From: Candidatus Krumholzibacteriia bacterium
GTDB lineage: Bacteria > Krumholzibacteriota > Krumholzibacteria > WVZY01 > JAKEHA01
Assembly: GCA_029863355.1 (NCBI GenBank)
Contig: JAOTVO010000102.1
Coordinates: 1-8,480 of the forward strand
Direction: 5' to 3'
DNA length: 8,480 bases
The notes beneath the pieces were generated by a model. It was not told where the DNA came from, made no database searches, and saw only the letters and a program-made list of their open reading frames with translations. Position 1 is the first letter of the stretch; every line of letters starts with the position of its first letter. A program made the position numbers and the translations under genes. Below are positions 1-6,329 of the stretch, in pieces.

Positions 1-429
1 GCGCTCACGTCCACCATATCACTACTCGAGGTGGCGACCGCCTACGTGGTGGACGAGCACCGCGCGCGGCGCAAGCACGTGGTGTGGGCCGTGGCCCTCT
101 TCACCTTTGTCGTGGGCATCCCCTCGGCGCTCTCGCAGGGCGCCTCGGAGTTCTTCGGGAGCGGGGGCTTCCTGCCCGAGCGGCTCACCAGTCCGGATTT
201 CCTCAGCCAGATGAGCTTCATCTTCGGCGATTTCTCGCTCGCCTTCGGCGCGCTCCTGATGTCGATCTTCGTGGGATGGGTGTGGGGCGCGGGCAAAGCG
301 GCCGACGAGATCGGACGCGGCTCGACCTTCTTCGTGCGCACGCGGCTGATCTGGATCTTCATGATCCGCTATTTCATCCCCGTCGTCGTCTTCCTGATCC
401 TGCTGAATCTTTTCGGCGTGTTTGACTGA
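1..429 (+). CDS. Sodium-dependent transporter, NSS/SNF family (C-terminal part, 5' truncated)
   Basis: The reading frame is open from base 1, so the gene begins upstream of the window; 142 residues are visible. The GTG at 31 could be mistaken for a start but encodes an internal valine, because the preceding codons read ALTSTISLLEVATAYVVDE. That is the signature of a transmembrane helix of neurotransmitter:sodium symporters. These are LeuT-fold inner-membrane proteins that import amino acids or related solutes with Na+. Three hydrophobic segments follow, at about visible residues 26-43, 73-95 and 115-140, matching the last helices of bacterial members (usually 430-500 aa). The protein ends LLNLFGVFD and stops at TGA 427-429. 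The substrate cannot be inferred from this part. Family assignment is confident from the TSxxSLLE motif and the helix pattern. Confidence 0.85.
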   Translation, partial: ALTSTISLLEVATAYVVDEHRARRKHVVWAVALFTFVVGIPSALSQGASEFFGSGGFLPERLTSPDFLSQMSFIFGDFSLAFGALLMSIFVGWVWGAGKAADEIGRGSTFFVRTRLIWIFMIRYFIPVVVFLILLNLFGVFD

Positions 430-460
430 TCCACGCAAGCTCGCCCCCCTCGCTGGGCGT

Positions 461-492
461 ACGAAGGGCCGCCGTTGCCGGTGGCCCTTCGT
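461..492. terminator. Terminator-like hairpin between convergent genes
   Basis: Bases 461-473 (acgaagggccgcc) pair with 480-492 (ggtggcccttcgt) as a 13-bp stem with one G-T wobble and a 6-base loop (gttgcc). The hairpin lies between the stop of the + strand transporter (429) and the stop of the - strand DUF35 gene (500), where a bidirectional terminator is expected. Neither flank carries a clear T-run, so efficient intrinsic termination is inferred from position and stem strength only. Confidence 0.6.
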
Positions 493-499
493 CCCCTTC

Positions 500-1012
500 C
501 TAAACCAGCTCCCAGGCGATGTCGAGACAGGTGTTGGTCGCGTCGCTTCCCGTGCGGAAGACGGCGCGCACCTTGTCGCCGATCTTGATGGGCTTGCGGT
601 CGAGCAGGTAGCCCTTGAAGATCGTCCCCACGCCCTCGATCCTGACGTCCACTTGGTAGTAGGGGCACTCGATCTCGAGCCCGGTGCCGCCTCGTTCGAC
701 GTACGTGTACGAGTAGATGTACCCTCGCGGGTTCTTGACCTCCTCCCACTTCATCGGCTGGTGGCAGTCGGGACAGTCGGCCCGGGGCGGCAGCCACATC
801 TCTCCCTTGCCGCGCCCGATGGGACACTTGGCGTTGACGCAGCGCGTCGCCATGAGCCGCCCCTGGGCGAGGCCTTCGAAGTAGGGAGTGAGCAGGCCGT
901 AGGTGTGATAGTGCGTTCCCTCGGCGCCGAAGCGGGGGAAGTGCAGGATCCACGCGTCGCCTTCCCGCGTGATCTCCGAAGGCTTGGTCTTGAGTTTGAC
1001 GTCATGTGCCAT
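500..1012 (-). CDS. DUF35 Zn-ribbon/OB-fold protein, thiolase partner subunit
   Basis: This 170-aa protein has the two-part architecture of the DUF35/ChsH2-type family. A rubredoxin-like Zn-ribbon carries C58, C63, C80 and C83 (RCVNAKCP ... CPDC). It is followed by an OB-fold at about residues 95-168, with GYIYSYTYVERG and a beta-rich tail ending LDIAWELV. Family members form obligate complexes with thiolase-superfamily enzymes: BbsA with BbsB in benzoylsuccinyl-CoA thiolysis, the ChsH2 DUF35 domain with the aldolase Ltp2, and the archaeal acetoacetyl-CoA thiolase/HMG-CoA synthase complex. In those complexes the OB-fold helps hold the CoA ester. The gene lies 13 nt after the thiolase gene on the same strand, so a heteromeric complex of the two is the natural reading. 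Residues 1-50 may be a helical extension that wraps the partner (inference). The acyl-CoA substrate is unknown. Start at ATG 1010-1012, supported by a near-perfect ribosome-binding site. Confidence 0.85.
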   Translation of the reverse strand: MAHDVKLKTKPSEITREGDAWILHFPRFGAEGTHYHTYGLLTPYFEGLAQGRLMATRCVNAKCPIGRGKGEMWLPPRADCPDCHQPMKWEEVKNPRGYIYSYTYVERGGTGLEIECPYYQVDVRIEGVGTIFKGYLLDRKPIKIGDKVRAVFRTGSDATNTCLDIAWELV

Positions 1013-1018
1013 CGTTGC

Positions 1019-1027
1019 TCACCTCCT
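1019..1027 (-). promoter_or_regulatory. Strong RBS of the DUF35 gene, overlapping the thiolase stop codon
   Basis: On the - strand the sequence reads AGGAGGTGA, close to a full anti-16S complement, 6 nt before the ATG at 1012. Its 5' end overlaps the TAG stop of the upstream thiolase gene (1026-1028). Ribosomes finishing the thiolase therefore sit on this site, which is consistent with translational coupling of the two subunits. Confidence 0.8.
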
Positions 1028-2423
1028 ACGCTTTCTCCAGAACGGTGCATACTACGTGGCTGCCCACGCCGGCGTGCGAGATCGCCAGCCCGCGCCGGGC
1101 GTCCTTGATCTGCAGGCTCTGCCAGTCGGCGGGCTTCTTCTTGCCGTAGCGCTCCCAGAGCTTGGGGTCGCCGTGGAACTTGTCATACTCGCCGCGCAGC
1201 TGCCAGAAGACCTCGCCGCACTGGAAGATGCCGGTGGCGCCCACGGCGTGCATCGTTCCCAGCAATCCACCCGAGAGGTTCGAGGGGCACTTGCCCGGTT
1301 TGCCGGTGTGCGGATTGATGTGGTAGCAATCTCCGCTGCGCACGTAGTCCTGCTCGCGGCCGTAGAGCGTGAGCCCGACGTCTCCGTAGGTCTGCAGGTC
1401 GGAGATGGTGAACGCGTCGTGCGTCTCGACGAGGTCGAGGTCCTCGACCGGGTTCTTGACACCGGCCATGCGGTAGGCCATGTAGGCTGCGAAGCGCGTG
1501 GCGCCGAAACTCTCGAAGCCGGGCCAGCGGCCGTCCTGCTTCTCCATGTCGGCGTAGAGCTCCCGGTAGTCCGCCTCGCTCTCGTTGGGCAAGAGCGGGA
1601 TGCGCATGGGACGCCGGTCGCCGGTGCGCAGCGTGTGCGAACCGCCGGCCGTATAGACGAGCACGGGCTGGTCGGTGAGCTTGTGGGCCAGTTCCTCGCT
1701 GCAGAGGAGCGCCGCTGAAGAGCCCACGCTCATCGCGCAGCACTCGAGGAAGCGCAGCGGGTCGGAGACGATCTCGCCCTCGAGCACTTCCTCGATGGTG
1801 TGGTTGCCCGGCTGCTGGGAGAAAGGCGAGAAACAGGCGTAACGCCGGTTCTTCACGGCGATCTCGGCGCGTACGCGCTCGTCCACGTCGTACATCTCCT
1901 GGAAGCGGCGGGCCATGGGAGCGTAGTAGCTCGCATAGTTGCGGGCGAGGCGAGTCTCGAAGTCCTTGCACGCCGCCGTCGAGATGTAGTAGTTGCCAGT
2001 CCACGTCTTCACCTCGTCCATGCGTTCCCAGCCGAGCACGAGCGTGCAGTCGGCGTAACCGCTGGCGACGGACTGCGCCCCGGCGAGCATGGCGGAGCCA
2101 CCCGTGGCACCGCCGGTCTTCACGCCGAAGTTGGGCAGCAGGTCGAGGCCGAGATAGTCGTGGACCTTCGCCTCGCACAGGAGCTGATCCTGAAAGTGGT
2201 CGGCGAACTCGCCGTACGAACAGAAGTTGATCAGCCCCTTGACCTCTAGCGGGTCCATCTTGAGGTTGTTTTCCTCGAGGAGCATGCGAAACGCCATCAT
2301 GCACAGCTCCTCGAGCTTTTTCTGGGGGTAGCGCTTCCGGAAATCGGAGGTACCCGCGGCGACCATGTACACCGGCCGCGTCCACCGCGGAACGCGCAGG
2401 TTACCCTCGTGGAACTCGATCAT
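1026..2423 (-). CDS. Thiolase-superfamily enzyme (SCP2-thiolase-like) lacking the usual nucleophilic Cys
   Basis: This 465-aa protein has a complete thiolase fold. An N-terminal VYMVAAGTSDF strand opens it, followed by the first-half loop FGVKTGGATGGSAML (99-113), SGYADCTLVLGWERMD (121-136), HDAFTISDL (335-343), NLSGGLLGTMHAVGATG (382-398) and a C-terminal ISHAGVGSHVV (448-458). Thiolases cleave or form beta-ketoacyl-CoA. In the loop where thiolases carry the acyl-accepting Cys (CA[ST]G), this protein has GATG, so Gly105 replaces it. H335, H392 and H450 are present at the other expected active-site positions, as in SCP2-type enzymes. It is followed at once by its DUF35 partner. Possible roles are a non-canonical thiolase, or a retro-aldol enzyme like Ltp2, which belongs to the same superfamily and acts without the Cys. 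Start ATG 2421-2423 has GAGGAGG at 2430-2436, 6 nt upstream. It is longer than typical SCP2 thiolases (about 390-400 aa), partly from insertions at about 140-180, 265-300 and 411-440. Confidence 0.85.
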   Translation of the reverse strand: MIEFHEGNLRVPRWTRPVYMVAAGTSDFRKRYPQKKLEELCMMAFRMLLEENNLKMDPLEVKGLINFCSYGEFADHFQDQLLCEAKVHDYLGLDLLPNFGVKTGGATGGSAMLAGAQSVASGYADCTLVLGWERMDEVKTWTGNYYISTAACKDFETRLARNYASYYAPMARRFQEMYDVDERVRAEIAVKNRRYACFSPFSQQPGNHTIEEVLEGEIVSDPLRFLECCAMSVGSSAALLCSEELAHKLTDQPVLVYTAGGSHTLRTGDRRPMRIPLLPNESEADYRELYADMEKQDGRWPGFESFGATRFAAYMAYRMAGVKNPVEDLDLVETHDAFTISDLQTYGDVGLTLYGREQDYVRSGDCYHINPHTGKPGKCPSNLSGGLLGTMHAVGATGIFQCGEVFWQLRGEYDKFHGDPKLWERYGKKKPADWQSLQIKDARRGLAISHAGVGSHVVCTVLEKA

Positions 2424-2479
2424 TGACCGCCTCCTCGCTGGTGTCGAATGCTCTGGCAGATATGCCGTTCACGTGCGAG

Positions 2480-2520
2480 CGGGCCGGGGATGATGGCGAT
2501 GTTGGGAAACCCCCGGCCCG
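2480..2520. other. 10-bp inverted repeat in the thiolase leader
   Basis: Bases 2480-2489 (cgggccgggg) and 2511-2520 (ccccggcccg) are perfect reverse complements around a 21-nt loop. The repeat sits about 57 nt upstream of the thiolase start, inside its probable 5' leader on the - strand. It has no T-run, so it does not look like a simple terminator. An RNA regulatory hairpin or a protein-binding operator are both possible. Role not determined. Confidence 0.5.
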
Positions 2521-2538
2521 ACGCCGATAACGGATCAG

Positions 2539-2553
2539 CTAGTCTACTTCCAT
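2539..2553 (-). other. Four-codon upstream ORF (M-E-V-D) with strong RBS in the thiolase leader
   Basis: On the - strand GGAGGTG (2559-2565) is followed after 5 nt by ATG GAA GTA GAC TAG. The ribosome-binding site is as good as those of the real genes here, yet the frame stops after four codons. The RBS is half of a perfect palindrome, cctccggagg (2561-2570), which could fold it away. It ends 115 nt before the thiolase start, with the 2480-2520 hairpin between. It may be a leader minigene, the remnant of a decayed gene, or chance. No convincing promoter for the operon was found further upstream: TAAGAT (- strand, 2588-2593) is a possible -10 but lacks a good -35. Confidence 0.35.
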
Positions 2554-2640
2554 GGTAGCACCTCCGGAGGCCGCCGGCCAGTCGCGTATCTTATTGTTGC
2601 CGTTTAGGATACGGCGTCGTCTGGGCGGCCGCACCCCGCC

Positions 2641-2670
2641 TTGACACCCCCGGGCGGCAGCGAGTAGGCT
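2641..2670 (+). promoter_or_regulatory. Sigma-70-type promoter of the OmpA lipoprotein gene
   Basis: A consensus -35 TTGACA (2641-2646) is separated by 18 nt from TAGGCT (2665-2670), which matches the -10 consensus at its first, second and last positions. Transcription would start near 2677, giving a leader of about 30 nt that contains AAAGGA (2696-2701), 6 nt before the ATG at 2708. A perfect -35 next to a correctly placed gene makes this the most likely promoter for the 2708-4168 unit. Confidence 0.6.
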
Positions 2671-2707
2671 GCAAGCACCCGCAGGGGACCCAACGAAAGG
2701 ACTTCAC

Positions 2708-3349
2708 ATGAGGAGCACACTCGTCTACGCACTCGCGCTCGGCGTATGCATCGCCGCCACCGGTTGCTCGAACAAGGAGCTCATCTCTCAGAAGGACCAG
2801 CAGATCGCCGCCTTGCAGAACGAAGTCGGCGAGCTCGAAGGCCAGCTTGCCTCCGAGCGTGCCCGCACCGAAGAGCTCAACAGCGAGCTGGCCCGCGCGC
2901 TCTCCGACCTGCGAGCCAAGGAGAAGGTGTGGCTCGAGGAGAAGCAGGGGATGACTCAGGTTACCATCGACGGCGAGGTCACCTTCGGGTCGGGCAGCAC
3001 CCGCATCACGACCGAGGGCAAGGACATCCTCGACCGCGTATGGAACGTCGTCGGGCACTATCCCGAGCGGGAAGTGCGTATCGAGGGCCACACCGACGAC
3101 GTGGCCATCGCCGAACGCTGGCAGCAGCGCTTCCGCTCCAACTGGGAGCTGTCGTCGGCGCGCGCTCACGCCGTGCTGCACTACCTCATGAGCAAGTACG
3201 CCATCGATCCGCAGAAGATCTGCGCGGTGGGTTACGGCGAGCACCAGCCCATCGCCTCGAACGCCACCGACGACGGAAGGGCGATGAACCGCCGCGTGGT
3301 GATCACGATCGCGCCACCGCACACCACCACGCGCCAGACGCTCCCCTAG
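2708..3349 (+). CDS. OmpA-family peptidoglycan-binding lipoprotein
   Basis: This 213-aa protein starts with a lipoprotein signal peptide: MR, a hydrophobic stretch, then lipobox ATGC with C20 as the acylated residue. Residues about 24-80 are charged heptad-like sequence (QKDQQIAALQNEVGELEGQL and onward), predicted to form a coiled-coil spacer. Residues about 84-201 are an OmpA/MotB C-terminal domain. It shows VTFGSGSTRIT, IEGHTDD (125-131), NWELSSARA (145-153) and NRRVVI (194-199). The Asp of TDD and the first Arg of NRR correspond to the residues that bind diaminopimelate in this domain. The protein should be anchored in a membrane by its lipid and grip the cell wall non-covalently, stabilising the envelope. 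The residue after C20 is Ser, not Asp, which by the E. coli rule favours the outer membrane. A beta-barrel gene follows 50 nt downstream and probably shares the promoter at 2641. Confidence 0.92.
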   Translation: MRSTLVYALALGVCIAATGCSNKELISQKDQQIAALQNEVGELEGQLASERARTEELNSELARALSDLRAKEKVWLEEKQGMTQVTIDGEVTFGSGSTRITTEGKDILDRVWNVVGHYPEREVRIEGHTDDVAIAERWQQRFRSNWELSSARAHAVLHYLMSKYAIDPQKICAVGYGEHQPIASNATDDGRAMNRRVVITIAPPHTTTRQTLP

Positions 3350-3369
3350 CGCCGGGCGCGGGCGTGTTT

Positions 3370-3388
3370 CGCAGAGAGTTACGCAGAG
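3370..3388 (+). repeat. Short direct repeat CGCAGAG upstream of the barrel gene
   Basis: cgcagag occurs at 3370-3376 and again at 3382-3388, a 12-nt period, between the lipoprotein stop and the barrel start. The second copy runs into the ribosome-binding site AGAGGAGA (3385-3392). It resembles short CGCAGAG-type intergenic repeats seen in various bacteria, but two copies could be chance. Confidence 0.35.
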
Positions 3389-3399
3389 GAGACGAAAAG

Positions 3400-4168
3400 A
3401 TGCTCAGAGCGACTGTTGTGGGCGCCCTGCTGGCGCTCGTCTGCGCCACGCTGCCGGCGCGCGTCGAGGCGCAGCCCAAGTGGAACTGGGGACTGCGGGC
3501 CGGTTTCGACGTCACGAAATTCAGCGGCGACCCGGTCTCACGATGGTTGAGCGGGCCGGACTTCCAAATCACCGGGCAGGTGCCGAACACCCGCTACGGA
3601 TTTACGGGAGGCCTCTTTCTGCGCCGGCAGATGAGCGAGCGTTTCGCCCTCGCGCTGGAGGCGCTCTACACGCAGAAAGGGTAAGGGGAGCATCTTCGGG
3701 ACCGGACTCGTCGATTACCCCGGGGGCCCCCGTCAGGGCGACATCGAAGGAACCATCGACGTGCGCCTAGACGTCGTCGAGCTGCCGCTGCTGGCCGAGT
3801 TCACGCTTCCCGCGGCGGACGGCGTGTCGCTCGTGCCGCTCCTCGGCGTCGTCTTCGGCTTCAACGTGGGAGCCGCCGCCACGTTTTCCGGCGAGGGGCG
3901 CGTGCCCCTGCCCGACGGCTCCACCGGCGTCGTGCGCTTCGACCAGGGCTACGACGTGAGCCAATCGGTCGACGATTACGAGACCTCCGGCGTCCTCGGG
4001 GCCGCGCTCGAGTTCGAGACCAGCCGCGGTTACGTCGTGCTCGACGGGCGCTGGGCCTTCAGCCTGGGCTCGATCGACGCGAGCGGCGAGTCGTTGGTGC
4101 GCAACAGCGTCCTTGCCTTCACCATAGGCATCGGGCGCCCCCTGAACTGGCACGGCGACGAAGACTGA
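3400..4168 (+). pseudogene. Outer-membrane beta-barrel protein (PorT/OMP_b-brl-like), frameshifted
   Basis: The gene starts at ATG 3400 with AGAGGAGA at 3385-3392. A Sec signal peptide ends VEA|Q at residue 24. The mature part reads as barrel strands: WNWGLRAGFDVTKFSG, YGFTGGLFLRRQMSERFALALEALYTQKG. The frame then meets TAA at 3682-3684. One base over, the protein continues without a break (KGSIFGTGLVDYPG ... VRLDVVELPLLAEFTLP) to TGA at 4166-4168. Its last part, RNSVLAFTIGIGRPL, looks like a closing barrel strand. Reading GGG at 3679-3681 as GG restores a single 255-residue protein, a normal size for small PorT-like barrels. The split is therefore one extra base in a G run. It may be a real null mutation, a sequencing or assembly error, or less likely programmed +1 frameshifting. 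The intact protein would sit in the outer membrane; its ligand is unknown. It probably shares an operon with the OmpA lipoprotein. Confidence 0.8.
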
Positions 4169-4174
4169 GGCCCT

Positions 4175-5509
4175 CTACGCCCCTTCCCAAGACTCCCGCC
4201 GCCCCCCCGCCGCGCGCCAGCGCGCGTACGTCTCGCGGCTCGGGTTGAAGTAGCCGTAGCGCAGGTGCGGGAAGCGCGCGCCGAGGCGCTCCATGAAACG
4301 GCGCATGCCCATGCCCTCCTCCACGGCGCCCTCGGGCAGCGTGCGCCGGTAGAGTTCCGGATCGATGTTGAGGTTGCGCATCTGCACCAGGTCGAGGGCG
4401 GTCTCCTCCACGAACGCGCACAGCGACTCGAGCTCGGCCTCGGTGTCCGTGACGCCGGGGAAGACGAGGTAGTTTATGGAGCGGTAGCGGTCGTGGCGCC
4501 GCACGACGCGCAGCGTCTCCACGACGTCGTCGAGCGCGTACTTGCGCGGACGGTAATAGGCGTCGTATAGGGGCTCGCGCGGCGAGTTGATGGACACGCG
4601 GATGGCGTCGAGGCCGGCGGCGCACATGGCGTCGACCACTCCGGGCAGACTCCCGTTCGTGTTGACGTTGATCGTGCCGCGGTCGGTGCGGGCGCGGATG
4701 CGGCGGACCGCCTCGGGCAGGAGCTCGCGCCCCAGGAGCGGCTCGCCCTCGCATCCTTGTCCAAAACTCACCACGCCGTCGGGAACGCGCTCGATGTGCC
4801 CCACGGCCATGTCGGCGATCTCGTCCGGCGTGGGCGCGCGGCGCACGCGCTCGTGGCTGGCGGGGAAGGTGCCATCGCTCTGCAGCGAGATGCAGCCGAC
4901 GCACCGGCTGTTGCAGGCGATGCTGGTGGGGATGGGTGCCTCGTGGCGGCCGATGAAGTAGTTCTGCGCCGCGCGGCAATGGTACTCGAGCGCGCAGCGG
5001 CGCAGCTGCTCGACCACCAGGTTGCCTCCCATCTCCTGGAGGCGGCGCGAGACTTGCCGTTCGACGCGCGTGGCGTCGAAACGCCACGGGTCCTGCCGCT
5101 GGTCGGGATCCACGCGCACGCCCGGCGTCCAGAAGCGCCCGTCGGCGAAGCCCACGGCGCAGTACGCGAAAAGCGGAAGCGCAGGGGCACCGGGGAGCGT
5201 CTCGTAGGCGGGGTGCAGGAGCATCGTCCACGCGGGCGCCAGGAACGCCGCCACGCCGAAGACCTCGGCACCGTCACCGTCCCAGGCGACGGCCCGCCCG
5301 CTCGACGCGTCCATGCCGACGGGCCGGCGGCCGGGCAGGAAGTAGAGATCGCTCCCGCGCGGGAGTGGGACCAGCTCGTCGGGGGTCACCGCGCGCGGCG
5401 CGCCCCCGCCCGCGCCGGCCATGCGCAGGCCGGGGTGGTCGAGGATGCGGCCGTCCGCGCCGGCGTAGAGCATGCGGACGGGCTCTCGGGGCAAGTTCTG
5501 GCGCGCCAC
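4175..5509 (-). CDS. Radical SAM protein of unknown function
   Basis: This 444-aa protein has a radical SAM core from about residue 192. The cluster motif is C199-xxx-C203-xx-C206 (ACNSRCVGC). It is followed by SFGQGCEGEPLLG (248-260), a SAM-contacting strand, then INVNTNGSLP (280-289), AIRVSINS (302-309) and INYLVFPGVTD (345-355). The enzyme should reduce SAM at a [4Fe-4S] cluster to make a 5'-deoxyadenosyl radical. Residues 1-190 form a separate N-terminal region with no family I recognise (RILDHPGLRMAG, FAYCAVGFADGRFWTPG). There is no SPASM-like Cys-rich tail; extra Cys at 172, 178 and 253 could contribute ligands. Neighbours give no substrate hint: the PAS-LuxR regulator 74 nt upstream on the same strand is probably co-transcribed, and the barrel gene converges with only 6 nt between stops. 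The start is GTG at 5507-5509, without a clear Shine-Dalgarno; ATG at 5471-5473 (residue 13) is an alternative. Confidence 0.85.
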   Translation of the reverse strand: MARQNLPREPVRMLYAGADGRILDHPGLRMAGAGGGAPRAVTPDELVPLPRGSDLYFLPGRRPVGMDASSGRAVAWDGDGAEVFGVAAFLAPAWTMLLHPAYETLPGAPALPLFAYCAVGFADGRFWTPGVRVDPDQRQDPWRFDATRVERQVSRRLQEMGGNLVVEQLRRCALEYHCRAAQNYFIGRHEAPIPTSIACNSRCVGCISLQSDGTFPASHERVRRAPTPDEIADMAVGHIERVPDGVVSFGQGCEGEPLLGRELLPEAVRRIRARTDRGTINVNTNGSLPGVVDAMCAAGLDAIRVSINSPREPLYDAYYRPRKYALDDVVETLRVVRRHDRYRSINYLVFPGVTDTEAELESLCAFVEETALDLVQMRNLNIDPELYRRTLPEGAVEEGMGMRRFMERLGARFPHLRYGYFNPSRETYARWRAAGGRRESWEGA

Positions 5510-5583
5510 GCGCCCAAGGTATCACGCGGGGCGGGCCGTCGCAACGCCCCCCGAGCTGCCGCGGGGCGAGGGCGCCATCGCGG

Positions 5584-6276
5584 TCAGTCCTCGAAGAGCA
5601 GGTAGAAGGCGACCGCCTCGAGGATCGAGTGCACGCCGAGCTTCTGGAGGACGTGCTGGACGTGGTTGCGGACGGTGGCGTAGGAGAGCGCGAGCTCCTC
5701 GGAGACGGCGTGCAGGGTGACGTCTTTGGACAGGAGGCGCAGGATCTGCCGCTCGCGACGGGTGAGGTGAAAGTCGTCGAGCGATCGTGAGGTGCGGTGC
5801 GAGGAGCGGGACATGATCTTCGTGAGATACGCGCGGAAGCGCTCCTCCTTTTCGTCGTCGACGACGCAGTGGACCAGGCGCGGCCCCGAGCCGTCGGGCG
5901 CGTGAGCGGTGATGACGACGATGCGCACGTGGCGCGAATCGCCGCGGCGTCGCGGAATGCGGATGGACAGCGGCTCGATCTCGTGGCTTCGCAGCGCGGC
6001 CTGCTTGACCGCGCACCTCGGCCCACAGAACTTGCGCCCCGAAACGGTGCGCGCCGAGATGACGCTATGGCAGGGCTTTCCCAGGCAGCTTTCGTAAGTA
6101 CGACCGAGCAGCTCCTCGGCCCGGTCGTTCAGGTAGCAGATGCTCCCGTTCTCGAGCGTGATCCACACGGGCATGCCCAGGAGCTTCGCCCATGGCGGCC
6201 TCCAAGTCTCGTCCGTGCAGCCCGCGGTCGACACCCGTCGACGCGCGCTCCCTGCGCGAGCACGTCCCATCGACAT
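5584..6276 (-). CDS. PAS-domain LuxR-type transcriptional regulator with four-cysteine PAS insert
   Basis: This 230-aa protein combines a PAS-like sensor (about residues 30-140) with a C-terminal LuxR/GerE helix-turn-helix (about 168-228). The first part has MPVWITLENGSICYLNDRAEELLG, the usual opening of a PAS fold. The second has LTRRERQILRLLSKDVTLHA and YATVRNHVQHVLQKLGV, with the recognition helix around residues 198-212. Inside the PAS region C64, C69, C84 and C88 form a C-x4-C-x14-C-x3-C pattern that could bind a metal or Fe-S cluster, or respond to redox state (inference). No receiver domain or autoinducer domain is present, so it is a one-component cytosolic sensor. It probably controls its own operon with the downstream radical SAM gene, and perhaps divergent targets. 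The ATG at 6274-6276 has AGGGGG (6280-6285) only 3 nt away. The ATG at 6268-6270 is 9 nt from it and may be the true start. A cgcccc/ggggcg stem (5545-5550, 5563-5568) lies between this gene and the next. Confidence 0.85.
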   Translation of the reverse strand: MSMGRARAGSARRRVSTAGCTDETWRPPWAKLLGMPVWITLENGSICYLNDRAEELLGRTYESCLGKPCHSVISARTVSGRKFCGPRCAVKQAALRSHEIEPLSIRIPRRRGDSRHVRIVVITAHAPDGSGPRLVHCVVDDEKEERFRAYLTKIMSRSSHRTSRSLDDFHLTRRERQILRLLSKDVTLHAVSEELALSYATVRNHVQHVLQKLGVHSILEAVAFYLLFED

Positions 6277-6293
6277 CTACCCCCTGCATGTGA

Positions 6294-6322
6294 ATTGTAG
6301 CACGCAACGAACGTCGGTCCAC
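6294..6322 (-). promoter_or_regulatory. Promoter of the PAS-LuxR / radical SAM unit
   Basis: On the - strand, TGGACC (6317-6322; 4 of 6 to TTGACA) is followed by a 17-nt spacer and TACAAT (6294-6299; 5 of 6 to TATAAT). The predicted start is near 6287, giving a very short leader of about 10-17 nt that just includes the AGGGGG ribosome-binding site. Confidence 0.55.
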
Positions 6323-6329
6323 GGCCGAC
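6313..6329. promoter_or_regulatory. Candidate operator: inverted repeat gtcgg-N7-ccgac between divergent promoters
   Basis: The imperfect palindrome gtcggtccacggccgac covers the -35 box of the luxR promoter (6317-6322) and directly abuts TTGACA (6330-6335) on the other strand. A dyad in this place is a plausible binding site for the adjacent LuxR-type protein, which would allow autoregulation. The arms are only 5 bp, so chance is possible. Confidence 0.3.

Noticed and set aside
1183..2385. 400-aa - strand frame inside the thiolase gene
   Set aside because: Arg/Ala-rich shadow in another frame of the thiolase, which has clear family motifs and a strong RBS.
2746..3399. Long + strand frame running through the lipoprotein gene into the barrel gene
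   Set aside because: The upstream part is an out-of-frame shadow of the OmpA domain; only the part from ATG 3400 is real.
4166..4177. Missing terminator between the barrel and radical SAM genes
   Set aside because: The stops are only 6 nt apart and I found no convincing hairpin, but close convergent genes are common and this alone is not notable.
4119..5231. 370-aa - strand frame overlapping the radical SAM gene
   Set aside because: Arg/Pro/Ala-rich translation with no domain, out of frame with the radical SAM core.
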